Counted from the first letter of the stretch, positions 41,965-53,735 are shown. The stretch: DNA of 64,000 nt from Lactarius indigo (GCA_025766275.1 JAFKAC010000010.1:620001-684000), one strand, 5' to 3'. The notes: generated by a model from the letters alone, not told the origin. Translations and numbers: made by a program.

Positions 41965-44678
41965 ATGTCCACCACGTTTGAAATCCCCATCAGTCCTCCC
42001 ATTATCAAAAACCTTTGCACGTTCCGGACTCCCAGATCTGACAGGTGGCTAACTGAAGACCCCACTATGTCACACCAGTACAGGAGCATTACACATGACC
42101 AGAAGCGTGGGAAGATGACACTGGAGTGGACAAATGAGGAGGAGTTCCTGGCTTGGCTTGCAGCTGAAGAGTTGGATAAGACTATTGAGCTAGTTGTGAG
42201 TCATGTCACCCATTCTGATTCACCGCTCTGGCAGGCCCGATGTATCTTGAAGTGCTCATGGGAATGGACAGGTGGCAGGAGCAAATCTGGCACCACTGCA
42301 TCCGAGGGGTGGGACAGGAAGATCCCATCAAAGAAGACTGATTGCCATTGTCAGCTAACCATCAAACTTTATCGGCACACTGAGACCATTCTGGGGAAGT
42401 ATGAGAATGAGCACGATCACCCACTCGGCAACGATAATCTGCGGTTCACCCGGCTGTCAGACAAGACCAGAGACTTGGTCATGGAATTAGTTCATGTTGG
42501 GGTAGATACAAAGGTGATTGTGAGTCCTGCGCCTATCCCGATCCCACCCGTTAGTTGACAGTGTCCACCCTAGCTGAAACGCGTGCACGAGTCTACTAAA
42601 CAGACAGATCGTGATCATTACATTACAACACAGGACATCAATCGCATCTGCCAGATCGTTGAGAATGAGGAGATTCGTCTCGATGACAATGACGCGGTCT
42701 CGATTAAAGTCTGGGCCACCCAGCTCCAAGAAGCTGGTGCCGAGATAATCTTGAAGGATAGGATCGACGCACCCCCCCCAGATCTAGACTATCTCCAGAT
42801 ACCTTTATCATGTGCTTACAGACTGAGTTCCAGAAGTCTCAATTCAGGGAAATTGGGAATAATTTTATTTCTATTGATGCTACCTATAACACTACACAAT
42901 ATGCTGGGCTGCAGCTATACAGTCTGGTGGCCAGGGATTGCTGGGGACATGGTATGCATTGTGTCACTTCCACTTATGAAATTCACTAATTCCGTTTGAC
43001 AGGTGTCCCTGTCACCTGGATGCTATTGTCAAGCAGGACAGAAGCGACAGTGGAATTTTTCCTTAATTTCGTAAAGACACGTAGTCCCGACGTAATGCCA
43101 GCAATTATCATGAGCGATCGCGACAAGGTGCAGATGAACGCGATCAATACCGTATACCCAGAATCAAAATTGCTACTGTGCTGGTGGCACGTGCTGCACG
43201 TGATCCAGATGCACTTCCGCACAGAAGAATTCCTGAAAGTTTGGGAATGCATCCAGGAATGGGTGAAGACCTCAGATCAGTCAAAGTTTGATTCCACCTG
43301 GGAGTGGATTCAGACCAATTCCTCGGTCCCACAGAGCCTGGTTGACTATCTCAAGACAAACTGGATGAACATCGTGCTGCTTTGGTCAGGAACACTAAGG
43401 CAACAAAGGACCATCTATCAAGAGGGGGACACCAATATGCTAATAGAATTGTAAGAATACTATCGCACCAGAGATTAGTGAGATCGCTCATTATCTTTGT
43501 TATCTAGCTACCACCATGTACTGAAATCACACTGGCTAGATGGGAAAAGAAATCGGCGTGCCAACCACCTGGTCCACATGCTAGTGGTCGACATGCTCCC
43601 TCAATACAAAATCCACGCTCTTTGGCAGAGAAAACAATTTGAAGGCGCGGATCTAGCCAAGAAGCAGCACATGGATATTTTTGTGTGAGCACCGGAAATG
43701 AGCGCCAACTCCATCCAGTGTCTTGGTAATGAGCGCTTCTATGTGCGATCATTTTCAGACCTGTCAAAAATATATTTGGTTGATCTTGGCAACAATGCTT
43801 CATTGGACTTGTCAGAAAATTACCTGATTGAACATGGCAAGGACAAGTGCGACTGTCCAGACTGGCCCAGAGCCCGGCTATGCAAGCACATCGCCGCTGT
43901 CACACATTTCTCTTCAGATGGTACCATTCAGATTGCATGCACAGCACCAGAGCCAGACTGGCTCAAACCTGAGGTCCATGAGGGCCCACAGGACACACAA
44001 AGTGACGCGAACCCACCCTCCAATGCAAGTGCAGCCATTTTAGAAAACTTAATTACTGTCTCTAGAGAGTACCTAAGCGATGGCCCGCCTTCGTCACCAG
44101 GGACCGTCCGGAGTCTTCGGCTGGTGGAGTCATGTCTCATGGCTGTAATTCAAAACTTGCGCGCTTCCCAGAGTCCACTCCCAGATAGGGAAGACCTCCC
44201 ACCTAATCAGTGTACCTGGACTGAGACTGCCGAGTGAATGGGGGCAAAGTGACAGAAGAGATCATGTCCCACCGACTCATCACCTAGCGCTCCAGCAGCT
44301 GAACGGATTGGGAAGCTCAATTGCAAGCAACCCCGCATGAAGAACACTGACCCCTACAGTGGAGGGCTTCAATCTGGCAAGGATGCTGCCCCAGATGCGT
44401 GCACCGCAGCTCAGAATGCAGATGCATGTGCCCGCATCACTACCACAACCGATGCCGCAGAGGTGCCTCCCTCTCAGCCCAGCAAACGTCGCAAGTGCAC
44501 TAGTACCCCACCGCCGCCTCCTTCTGCGCCTGTGCCCTTGGCTCCGTTCGTGTGGCACCCCACGAACACTGCTTACCCTCTGCATACTCTCAGGTCCCCG
44601 TATCACGCGACATACCCTATGTACTGGCATTATGGCCACTTCCCCCCCTCCCAACCTTACTACCCTAGCACACAGTAG
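41965..44678 (+). pseudogene. MULE transposase gene
   Basis: Exon 1 (ATG at 41965) carries a FAR1-like DNA-binding region with KTDCHCQLTIKLYRHTET and a YENEHDHPLG motif. A 54-bp intron (42520-42573), an exon to about 42775 and a decayed intron follow. The next exon holds the first catalytic Asp in FISIDATYNTTQYAG (D codon at 42876). After an intron at about 42950-43001 comes the second Asp in IIMSDRDKVQMNAI (43116). A SWIM zinc motif CDCPDWPRARLCKH follows near 43848. The C-terminus is Pro-rich with a basic SKRRK stretch and ends near 44678. In-frame TGA codons at 44235 and 44250 replace Arg codons, and the frame breaks near 43454-43697, so this copy is probably dead. Confidence 0.82.
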
Positions 44679-44842
44679 ATTACACACTAGAATATCGACT
44701 TGTAAAAAAAACGCGTACTTGTTTTGATTAGTTAATGTAATTCCTTTTTAGTGCTTTTCTCAATCACCTGACTTGAACCAAAAAAGCATTCATGTGATCA
44801 AATTTATTAGCTAACTATTTGACTTATTTCAATTGTGTAATG

Positions 44843-45226
44843 TGATGAACAGCATAGACATAACCAATACTCACAGTGACAAAGTAGACTGTGGTGAGAT
44901 ACTGGAGGCAGCTGAATAGCAGCAGAGGGTTGTGTCAAGCAAGTGAAGCAAGATAGTGTCTGGCACACAAGCAGTGAGAACTGATGTGGACCAGGAGCAT
45001 ACATGGTACTCTACTTATACACTTTCTGGTAGTGACACTGTACAAGGGATGTAACACTAGGTCACGCAGTACAAGGAAGTATTGTTCTACAAACAGACAA
45101 AGGAGTGGACGTTCTAAGAACAAGGGAAGAAAGAATAAGGAGAGTCCAGAAGCAAATGATATCATAGTGACATCATAATAAGGATAAAGCTAAGTACGGA
45201 ACAAAGGAAAGTACAAAGGCGATATA
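44843..45226 (-). mobile_element. Solo LTR, family A, copy A6, part 1
   Basis: Minus-oriented and split by a mariner-like transposon; the rest is at 48918-49104. Outer duplication TAATG (44838-44842 and 49105-49109). Short form. Confidence 0.93.
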
Positions 45227-45259
45227 AGGTAGAAGTCATTAGGAACGGGCACCCCTTAT
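45227..45259 (+). repeat. Left terminal inverted repeat, mariner-like element
   Basis: 33 bp starting AGGTAGAAGTCATTAGG and ending CACCCCTTAT. Confidence 0.92.
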
Positions 45260-45804
45260 ATAAGCAGGGTGCCCTTCTCCTCGCCGTCCTAATTACTCCT
45301 CCACATCCTCAAAATTCGAAAATCTACTGTGTTAGCATTAAAGTACATAACTGTAGCTACAGCTGGAACAGAATATATTTCCTGTATTCTCAAAACTGAC
45401 GGAGTAATTAGCCTTGCAAGTTTTTTATCGGAAATTTGTGTTTTTATTATTATTGAGTCAATCTACGCACTTTGTGAAAACGAGCGGTGAGATTTGTCCA
45501 GGTTATGTAATCAGTCACGTGATCAAAAATGTGCATGTGTGTATGCGGGTTCAGGCATGAAGACAATGTATTGCGGCTAAAACTACGACATAATACAGTA
45601 ATGGGGCAGAAATCTAGACGACAGCACACCCATATCAGAACATTGGAACTTGCGCGAAGAAAAAAGGCAGACAATCGGGGAGATGGGAATATCGAAGGTG
45701 GGTTTGCAAACAAGTCGTCAAAGATCGATTAACAGACGATATAAAAAATAGAGAGTGTATCACACCTTGAAGACGACAGCCCTTTCCCTGAGGCTGACGG
45801 AGAA

Positions 45805-48762
45805 ATGAGCACACCCATGATCATTGGGATGGATGAAGATGGGCCTTACCGAGTTGTCGAAACCGGGAGCAGCGACACTGATCACGATGATCCTGTTGAT
45901 GGTCCCATGCAGACCAATATCGAACGCTTCGCATCTGTGCTGTGAGAAGCGCAGTGCCTTGCTGTTCAAATAAAGAAAGATGAAGAAAAGCAAAAAAAGC
46001 GAAAGACACCGAAGACTTACCTTGGCAACTCCAAAAAGTCCCAATACCGCCGTGAAAAGGCTCGGAAGGCCCTTGCCTCACAAGGGTTTCTTGACATCGC
46101 ATCGTTCATGGCCTTGAAGAAGAGCGAGAGGGAGGAAGCCGGGGCACAAGAGGTGCACACCGAAAGTGCCGACTCGGATTCCGATATGCACGCGGTCGAC
46201 TGGTGCAGCGGCTCTACACCCGCTGGGACACCAGCACGCCCTGTCCTTTCCGTACCTGGAACAACCGGAGGGAGAGTCAGTATGGCACTGGAAGAGGAGG
46301 AAGAAGAAAGCTCACCTGAATCCGAGCCCGAACCGAGTGCCGACGCGCACAAAGTCCATTGGCGCAGCAAAGTCCTTGCGCCCTCCGAGTCGCCGAGGCA
46401 CACTGTTTCCGTCGTATCGAGGGTCGGGGCGCTGGCAGAGGAAGAAGAAGAAGAAGAAGACTCACCTGAATCCGAGCCGGAATCAGGTGCCAATGCACGT
46501 GAATTTGATTGGCGCAGCAAGGGCTCTGCACCCTCCACGGCATCCAAGTCTTTTGCGACTGGTGGGCCTAATGATGAAGAAAGTGATGAACTTACAGAGA
46601 ATGACGAATCCCGCGCACCTAGCGCCAAATCGAGTGCGTGCGAAACCTCGGAATTCGAGGAGGGGGCCAGCAACGAGAATAGCGATCTGGCCCCATCGCA
46701 AGCTGTTGCTCGCATGGTGATGCTTGGTCTTGAAGGCCCTTGGGATGACCATGCGAAGGGCTTTGGGGGCGGCAATAGCGATGATATCAGTGGCGACGAC
46801 GACTCGGCGAAATCTGCTGGTCAGGGGGTAGAGGTCCGGAACGTGACACATACCGTGAATGAAATCCTTCAGGCCCTGCGCTGCGGTCGAGATCCCACCT
46901 ACCTTACCCCGACATCACCCTTTGACAGAGCCCTGGACCTCTGGAAGGACCATGAAAAGCTCGGACGGGCCTGCGCGGCGCTCACGGCCAAGAGCAAAGA
47001 CGTGCGCATCAGTATTTTGCTTTGCACTCGCCTCACAGGAATGCTTGGCGTACTGAACTTGTACTTGGACCCAGCTCTCCAATACACCTGGAGAGGGGCG
47101 TCCTTGGTCATTGCACGGATCCAGGGAAGTGGGGAGAAACACGCGCGCAATCTGCGTCGGTGGATCCTCGACTTCATCCGAATTGGGGAACTCCCCTCGT
47201 ATCACTATGGCCAGGGCCAGTCAGTTCTTGAGGACGAGGACGTAAAACAAACCCTTCAGCTTTGTCTATTGGAGCGCGCAAAGAGTGGGCGTGTCTCTGC
47301 CACTGATGTCGTCGACATTGTGTCCACCCCAGAGCTGCAAGATATTTTCTTGCGGTCTGGGATTACAAAGCCGACAATTTCCGAAAGCACCGCATGTCGC
47401 TGGCTCTCGAGGCTCGACTGGCAGTATGGCCAGCCTCAAAAGGGCATGTACACAGATGGGCATGAACGTGAAGATGTTGTCAACTATCGCAAGGCTTTTG
47501 TTGAAAGGTGGAAGGGATATGAAAAGCGCTTCCATATATGGGATGACAACGGCAATCTGCTTCCACTTCTGAAGGGTTTCCCTGTTCCCGAGGCCCATGG
47601 TCGCTTCCACCTTATCCTTGTCACCCATGATGAGTCTATGTTTTTTCAGAATGACTTACAACTGTCTTGCTGGGCACACAAGGGTGATAAACCCACCCCA
47701 CAGCCAAAAGGAAATGGTCAATCCATTATGGTTTCCGACTTCCTCACTGCTGATTGGGGTTGCTTATGTGATGGCGAAGAGTCTGTGTGATTTTCCCTCC
47801 AGCTCACTGTGTGCTGACCAACCTTTTTGAGCAGACAGGCCAGGATTCTTTTCAAACCTGGTCTGAATCGGGATGGGTATTTTGATGCAAATAACCTGTG
47901 TGAACAGGTTGAGGGTGCAATTGACATCTTTGAGGGCAAGACAAAAGGCTATGTACAGGGACTGTTCCTCTTTGACAATGCCCCCTCACATCAGAAGCGA
48001 GCTCCTAATGCTCTGTCTGCAAGAAACATGGCTAAAAGTATTCTTTTTATTTTGCTTACTTTTAGATAACTAATCATTGCCTTGCAGATCCTAAAGCTCA
48101 CTGGACACCTTTCAAAGATGGGCCAAGGATGCGCCATGGTGTTCATCCTCAAACTAAGGAGCCACAGTCTTTTTACTTTCCTGATGACCACCCCACCATG
48201 CCAGGCTGGTTTAAAGGGATGGAGCAGATTATACAGGAGCGTGGTCTTTGGCCAGAGACTGATTTGCCAGCTCAGTGCCCAGGCTTCAAATGCCCTCAAG
48301 ATCAGACAGACTGCTGCTGTCGCCGCCTCCTCTTTAATCAGCCTGACTTTATTTCTCAGAAGTCACAGCTTCAAGAGCTCATTGAGCACCGTGGCCACAT
48401 CTGTGATTTTTACCCCAAGTATCACTGTGAGCTAAACTTTATTGAGCAGTATTGGGGAGCTGCAAAGCTTCGGTTCCGCCTTGCTGGTCGGGCTACCACC
48501 ATTAAACAGTTGGAGGAGAATGTGAAAGCAAGTCTTGATGATGTGCCCCTTGATCAAATTCGTCGGTGAGCACACTATGGCAATTGTTTTCTGTAATCCC
48601 TAATGGGTCTGTAGGTTTGCTAATCGCTCAGCAAGGTTCATTCATGCATATGGAGAGGGCTTAACAGGTACACAGGCTGTGTGGGCAAATAAAAAGTATC
48701 ATGGCCATCGTACCCTCCCACCAGATATGATCAAGGAAGTTAGAGCTTCCGTACCCTCATAA
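45805..48762 (+). CDS. DDE transposase of the mariner-like element
   Basis: Predicted exons 45805-47780, 47844-48037, 48088-48565 and 48615-48762 join in phase to 931 codons; introns are 63, 50 and 49 bp with GT/AG ends. The ATG at 45805 gives an acidic, Ser/Glu-rich N-terminal half (E-runs with SPESEPE repeats). A helical DNA-binding-like region (ISESTACRWLSRLDWQYGQP) precedes the catalytic core: D609 in THDESMFF, D703 in FDNAPSH and E843 in LNFIEQYWG. The D703-E843 gap is 139 residues, against about 34 in classical mariner. One TGA at codon 47 (45943-45945), likely a former CGA, is the only visible lesion. Alternatively a short intron near it restores the frame. Confidence 0.88.
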
Positions 48763-48882
48763 TGACATTGTTTACTTCCCCCCTCTCCTCATTTAACCAG
48801 AATCTAAATTGTATTTTTTTTTGATGTCGGACCTCAAGATTGGTCCTGCTTACATAATCAAACCCTAGGGTTTGTGGCTTAC

Positions 48883-48915
48883 ATAAGGGGTGCCCGTTCC
48901 TAGTGACTTCTACCT
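48883..48915 (-). repeat. Right terminal inverted repeat, mariner-like element
   Basis: Inverted copy of 45227-45259 with one transition. Confidence 0.92.
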
Positions 48916-48917
48916 TA

Positions 48918-49104
48918 CAACGCAGAGTCTGGATGTATGATGTCATAGAAGTACAGTGATGTCAAGTATGACGCAATGATAAGTCTAGATTGTACAGATC
49001 AAATAATATCTAATCTACAAGTCCTGTATATCTAATCTAAAGCAGTCCATGCTGCAAGTCCGGTCCATGTGAGCCGCTAAGTGTGCAAGGGTCACTTATC
49101 AACA
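48918..49104 (-). mobile_element. Solo LTR, family A, copy A6, part 2
   Basis: Completes the LTR begun at 44843, ending CACTTATCAACA. Confidence 0.93.
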
Positions 49105-49207
49105 TAATGAAGAAAACAAATTGTTGAAGCGGAGGCTCAATTCAAGTTTGACGGGGGAACGGACTGGCGTGTGGGAAGTCTGCGAAGAATATGCAACTTA
49201 CTCTGGT

Positions 49208-50086
49208 CTTCTTGACAGGGCATCTGCCTGGGCATTCTTGGAGCCAGCAATGTGGTGGAGCTCTATATCAAATTTGGAGAGTTCCAGGACTTCTCGCACT
49301 ACCCATCGGCTGATTTTGTGGGGTTCTTTCAAATATTGGAGGTTTGCATGGTCTGTGTACACCACTACCTTATGAGGGGAGCCTGCTAGATATGCCCGCC
49401 AGTGTCGTAGAGCCTGCACAATGGCCAGCAATTCTTGATCATAGATGTCATAATTTTGTTCTGCTGGTCCGAATGTCTGGGAGTAATAGGCCACTGGGTG
49501 GTGAATTCCTTGGTTATCCTTTTGGTAAAGCACCCCTCCATTGGCAAATTGGGATGCATCCACTTCCACTTCAAATTGTTTTTCCAAATCCAGTTGAATA
49601 AGCACAGGTTCCTTTCCAAGCAGGGTCTTGAGTGTGTCAAATGCCTTTTGACAGTCTTCTGTCCATTCCCATTTGGTGTCCTTTTTAAGGAGGTTGTTAA
49701 GTGGATGGGCAATCATGGAGAATCCTTGGATGAAGTGGTGATAGAAGTTTGCAAATCCTTGAAAGACACGGACTTCTTTGGTTGTTGTTAGAGTGGGCCA
49801 GTCACATATACCCTGAACCTTAATCGGGTCCATTCAGACCCTCCCTTTTTCCAATATAATGCCCAGGTACTCTATACACCTAACCTCAAAGGCACATTTT
49901 TCCGGTTTTAGGTAGAGATCATGTTCCTCTAGGCATTCTAGAACTTGATGGACCACCTTGTGGTGTCTTTCCAGGTCATCAATAGTGGCAATAAGGATGA
50001 CATCCATATAGATTATGACTTCTCTGGTTAGGAGCATGTCATGGAAGATTACATTCATCATGGTCTGAAATGTGCTTGGTGAGTTG
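49208..50086 (-). pseudogene. Element I reverse transcriptase end and RNase H
   Basis: The minus strand reads the last part of reverse transcriptase (YMD-VILIATIDDL; the second Asp of YMDD is missing) through the connection domain (LGIILEKGRV...) to RNase H (FEVEVDASQFANGGVLY, DALSRRPE). A TGA at 49832-49834 lies between two in-frame blocks. The right end is cut by LTR A7 within the stretch that reads LTNSP in relatives. The left end continues at 41741 after the MULE. Confidence 0.85.
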
Positions 50087-50699
50087 TGATGAACAGCAGA
50101 CATAGACAGTATACTCACAGTGGCAAAGAGACTGTGGTGAGATATACTTGAGTGCTGGAAGCAGAGGTTGACAGGGAGGTTGCAGGGAAGCAAGAGAGTC
50201 TGGCACACAAACAGTGAGAACTGATATTATACATTGGAGGGTAGAAAACATACCTGGCACACAAACAGTGAGAACTGATGTGGACCAGGAGCATACATGG
50301 TATACTACTTATACTGTTTACAGGAGTGACACTACTACAAGGAATGTAACATAGGGTCACATAGTACAAGAGACGTTGTTCTACATGTGGACAAAAAGGA
50401 ATGTACAAATGGAGAACAAGGAGCATAAGAACAAAGAAAGTCCAGACTAAGATGATATCATAGTGACATCACAATAAGGATATATCTAAAGAGAGAACAA
50501 AGGCATAGTACAATGACAGTTCTAGAGGAGTCCACATGATGTTGTGGTACAGTGATGTCATAGATAAGAAAATACAAGGTGTCCAAGATTGTACAGATCA
50601 ATATCTAATCTACAAGTCCTGTATATCTAATCTAAAGCAGTCCATGCTGCAAGTCCGGTCCATGTGAGCCACTAAGTGCACAAGGGTCACTTATCCACA
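50087..50699 (-). mobile_element. Solo LTR, family A, copy A7
   Basis: 613 bp, minus-oriented, long form with donor GTATGT. Flanks AGTTG and CATGT do not match. Compared with related reverse transcriptases about 20 bp of element I coding (the MVMYFGL region) is missing at the junction, so the insertion or later repair deleted target DNA. Confidence 0.88.
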
Positions 50700-50787
50700 C
50701 ATGTGGTTCAAACAGCCCCTGATTGGTTTTGAAGGCTGCCTTCCATTCATCTCCTTCTTTGATCTGGATGTTGTTATAACCCCATTG
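50700..50787 (-). pseudogene. Element I reverse transcriptase fragment
   Basis: 88 bp encoding part of WGYNNIQIKEGDEWKAAFKT on the minus strand, caught between LTR A7 and element B2. The 5' part of element I must lie beyond the window. Confidence 0.8.
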
Positions 50788-51295
50788 TGTTATGCTCCAC
50801 CGGCGTTGGTCCGACTTGGACTTAAGATAGGCGTAATCGACTTAGCGAATATAAGTGAATGGGGATCACGTGTCAACCCAACACAAGCTGAACAGGGGCA
50901 CAATAGGCACACGCTGCAGCGAAAGGCAGAAGAAGGGTATCCCTTGGTAGATACAAGTGGAGGTGCACTTAGTCCGAGACTAAGGCAGGCAAAAGACGAG
51001 TCAAGTGGTGGATTGAAGAAGACCAAGATGGGGACTCTTGGTCTTCCAAAGCAACTACTTATACAGATACACGCGGGCTTTAAAGCGCCGCTAGAACAGT
51101 AAGTAACCAATAGCGTAACTAGCTCAAACCCTAGTACAGCTATCCTAGGAATGAGTCATACATGAGTCACAATCACATATGAACTGCTATGCTGACTGAT
51201 ACAATGTAAGAGTCCATGACTAATACTGATACCGGACCGTAGTCATAACCGGTCATGAGTCGTGTGTAATGAGTCATTGAGTCCGTACCGTAACA
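50788..51295 (-). repeat. Element B2 3' LTR, uninterrupted
   Basis: 508 bp, the only unbroken family B gypsy LTR of full element length in the window and the template used to join the split copies of element B. Ends ACCGTAACA; the tract GAAAAGGGGGTGA follows on the minus strand. Confidence 0.94.
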
Positions 51296-51327
51296 TCACC
51301 CCCTTTTCAGGAGTGAGGCCCACCTCA

Positions 51328-52328
51328 CTAGTCCACTACCGATTCCTGCCTCATCTTCTCAGCTTCGTCTTCCATCCGCTCTAATATGTTAGCGCGCTCC
51401 AAACGGTAGAGACTATCCCTTTTGTCTGCAACCACCATCTCCCTTTCTATCTGCAGCTGTCGAATCCTTTTTTCCAGCTGGTCTTTGGCAAATGCAAACT
51501 GCCGGAACCAGCGTAGTTCTTGAGTGAGAGTGACATCCCCGATGCGCATTAGTAACAGATTGGTGGGATGTCAATCCCGGAGCATGAAGTACTCCTTATG
51601 GGGAATGAACGCGCGGTTGTTCTTTGGGAGATGTGGGGTGGCGTAAAGGGGTTTACCATATAAAAAGCCTGATCCCAGGGCTAGTCCGAGAACGAAGGGG
51701 TCTCCTCCTCGGATAACTTGCACATGGGACGCTTGTACCGTCGGTCCATTGGGGAGCTTGATCGGGAACGGAATGTAATTGGGTCCTCTATTGACCTGGA
51801 ACCCTTCAGGGACGACAGCCCTGGTTGCTGGGTCTCGTTCGCCCATTGGTGTATAACGAGCCACTTGTGCCATGGCGACTCGTCCTCTGTGTAAAGGCCC
51901 CCCCGCTGCGTCGACGAGGTAGGGAGTGGCGGCTGGATCTTCAGCGTAGAGTTCATGGTTAAGGAACACGTGCCTTATGGGGTAATGGTCTCCAAGCTCA
52001 TCTTCATCCTCATCTTCGTCCAGTACTCCCTCCGCTCCTTCATCATTTGGTGTCGGCAGGCGGCGATATGCAGTTGCTCCTGCTGCCACCGCGCCGCCGT
52101 CTCCTTCCACTCTTGTTCGTACTTCTTCATGGCGTCTGGTGGCTTCACCACGCGGGACAGCTGCTTGAAGCCGAAAAAGCTTGTCTTCGGTGATGAAGAC
52201 TTCAGGCTCACCGGTGTTGGGGTTTGTGAGGGCGTACATTGGTGGAGATGCTGGTTGAGTTGTTGCTGGATCGTCGTCAACAACTCCCTGTAGGGGCAGA
52301 GGGAATCGTTGCAGTGTCTGGCGCAATT
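51328..52328 (-). pseudogene. Element B2 Pol C-terminal extension
   Basis: Encodes the post-chromodomain module (YIPFPIKLPNGPTVQASHVQ, GFLYGKPLYATPHL) and the terminal coiled coil (DQLEKRIRQLQIEREM). A TGA at 51571-51573 breaks FMLRDRHPTN (CGA in element B). Upstream it continues at 52957 across LTR A8. Confidence 0.9.
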
Positions 52329-52951
52329 TGATGAACAGCACACTAAGAGGACATACTCACAGTGGCAAGAAGACTGTGGTGAGATAGGTCAGGGTGGCTG
52401 GAAGCAGCAACAGGGAGTGCAAGCAGAGTGAAGCAAGAGTGTCTGGCACACAAGCAGTGAGAACTGATGTTATACATTGAGGAGCAGAAGGCTTACCTGG
52501 CACACAAGCAGTGAGAACTGATGTGGACCAGGAGCGTACATGGTACTCTACTTATACACTTTCTGGTGGTGACACTGTACAAGGGATGTAACACTAAGTC
52601 ACGCAGTACAAGGAAGTATTGTTCTACAAACGGACAAAGGAGTGGACGTTCTGAGAACAAAGGAGGAAGGAATAAGGAGAGTCCAGAAGCAAATGATATC
52701 ATAGTGACATCATAATAAGAATAGGTCTAAGTACGGAACAAAGGAAAGTACAAAGGCGATATACAACATAGAGTCCGGATGTATGATGTCATTAGAAGTA
52801 CAGTGATGTCATGTGTGACACAATGGTAAGTCCAGATTGTACAGATCAAATAGTATCTAATCTACAAGTCCTGTATATCTAATCTAAAGCAGTCCATGCT
52901 GCAAGTCCGGTCCGTATGAGCCACTAAGTGTGCAAGGGTCACTTATCAACA
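52329..52951 (-). mobile_element. Solo LTR, family A, copy A8
   Basis: 623 bp, flanked by the duplication CAATT (52324-52328 and 52952-52956). Long form with donor GTAAGC. It shows the uninterrupted sequence GCGATATACAAC used as the empty mariner site. Confidence 0.95.
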
Positions 52952-52956
52952 CAATT

Positions 52957-53735
52957 CTTCACTAGTGATAGGGCCGTCTTCCTCATGCTGCACGGTGGTA
53001 CGGCCTCTGGCAGTAATTCCATCGGCTGCGGCGTCGTTGGAGGAGTCGGGGTCGACAAGCGTGGCAGGGGAGTCGTTGACGAGGGTAGAGAGGAGTGCGA
53101 GCTGGTCATTTCGTCGAGTAGAGGACATGGAGCGAATGGATGATGGGGACTTATCATGGCAAGAGGTCACCCTTATATGCATTTCTCTGTCGGGGTTAGA
53201 ATGTTTGAATTCCCGAACGGCTTCATCGGCAAATACGTCATCCTTATCTATCCACTGATTATCGGAGTCCGGGTACCCCTTCCATTTGACAAGATATTGG
53301 AGTCGGCGCCTCCTGCCGAATTGCCGAGAGTCTAGAATCTTCTCAACCTCGTATTCTTCTTCGTTATCGACCAAATCAGGTGGTGGGTGCTGATAGTTTG
53401 GTCTGTGCGTGGGTGTTTCACGATAAGGTGTGAGAAGATCTATGTGGAACACGTCATGGATGCTCCACTGCGTGGGAAGTTCAAGGTGATAGTTGACAGG
53501 GGACATCACCTGGATGACCTTAAATGGTCCATGTCGTTTGGCCGCTAGTTTTGCGGTTGGTTGGTGCGTATGTAGGTGGCGTCCCTCTAGCCACACGAGA
53601 TCTCCTTCTTTGAACTTGGGCGTATCTTTATGTTTGACCCATGACTTTTGCACCCGAAGCATACAGGAGAAGGCACGCTGTTGTGCCTGCTTGAATTGGT
53701 CTAGTCTTAATGATACTTGTGGGATAGGGGAAGGC
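52957..53735 (-). pseudogene. Element B2 integrase C-terminus and chromodomain
   Basis: Open frame with the GPY/F region (WLEGRHLHTHQPTAKLAAKR), chromodomain (LQYLVKWKGYPDSDNQW, about 53250-53310) and Ser/Thr-rich linker. It joins 60962 across element D2 at the residues DRPSPIPQ. Confidence 0.92.

Larger units (their letters stand above)
45227..48915 (+). mobile_element. Tc1/mariner-like DNA transposon, 3.7 kb
   Basis: 33-bp inverted repeats at 45227-45259 and 48883-48915 begin AGGTAGAAGTCA and differ at one position (T/C). They are flanked by TA (45225-45226 and 48916-48917). The empty site is visible in LTR A8, which reads GCGATATACAAC. The element carries one four-exon transposase gene. 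About 580 bp (45260-45804) and 120 bp (48763-48882) of untranslated sequence flank it. Confidence 0.92.
41742..49198 (+). mobile_element. MULE DNA transposon
   Basis: Flanked by the 9-bp duplication TACTCTGGT (41733-41741 and 49199-49207) inside element I. The ends form an imperfect inverted repeat of about 42 bp, aligned best over GCAGACTTC-Y-CACA; the remaining mismatches in that inner part are nearly all C/T transitions. The unnested length is about 3.2 kb because a family A LTR carrying a mariner-like element occupies 44843-49104. It encodes a FAR1/MULE-type transposase. Confidence 0.88.

Noticed and set aside
42583..42999. Separate 138-codon gene in the MULE
   Set aside because: It is a transposase exon read through a decayed intron; the catalytic exon with FISIDATYN is in another frame after the acceptor at about 42826.
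46166..46851. 184- and 122-codon frames within the transposase N-terminal half
   Set aside because: They reflect the repeat-rich GAA/GAG sequence of the transposase reading frame and do not continue into a domain.
50701..51102. 133-codon plus-strand frame
   Set aside because: It crosses the element I / B2 junction and the B2 LTR, so it cannot be a gene.
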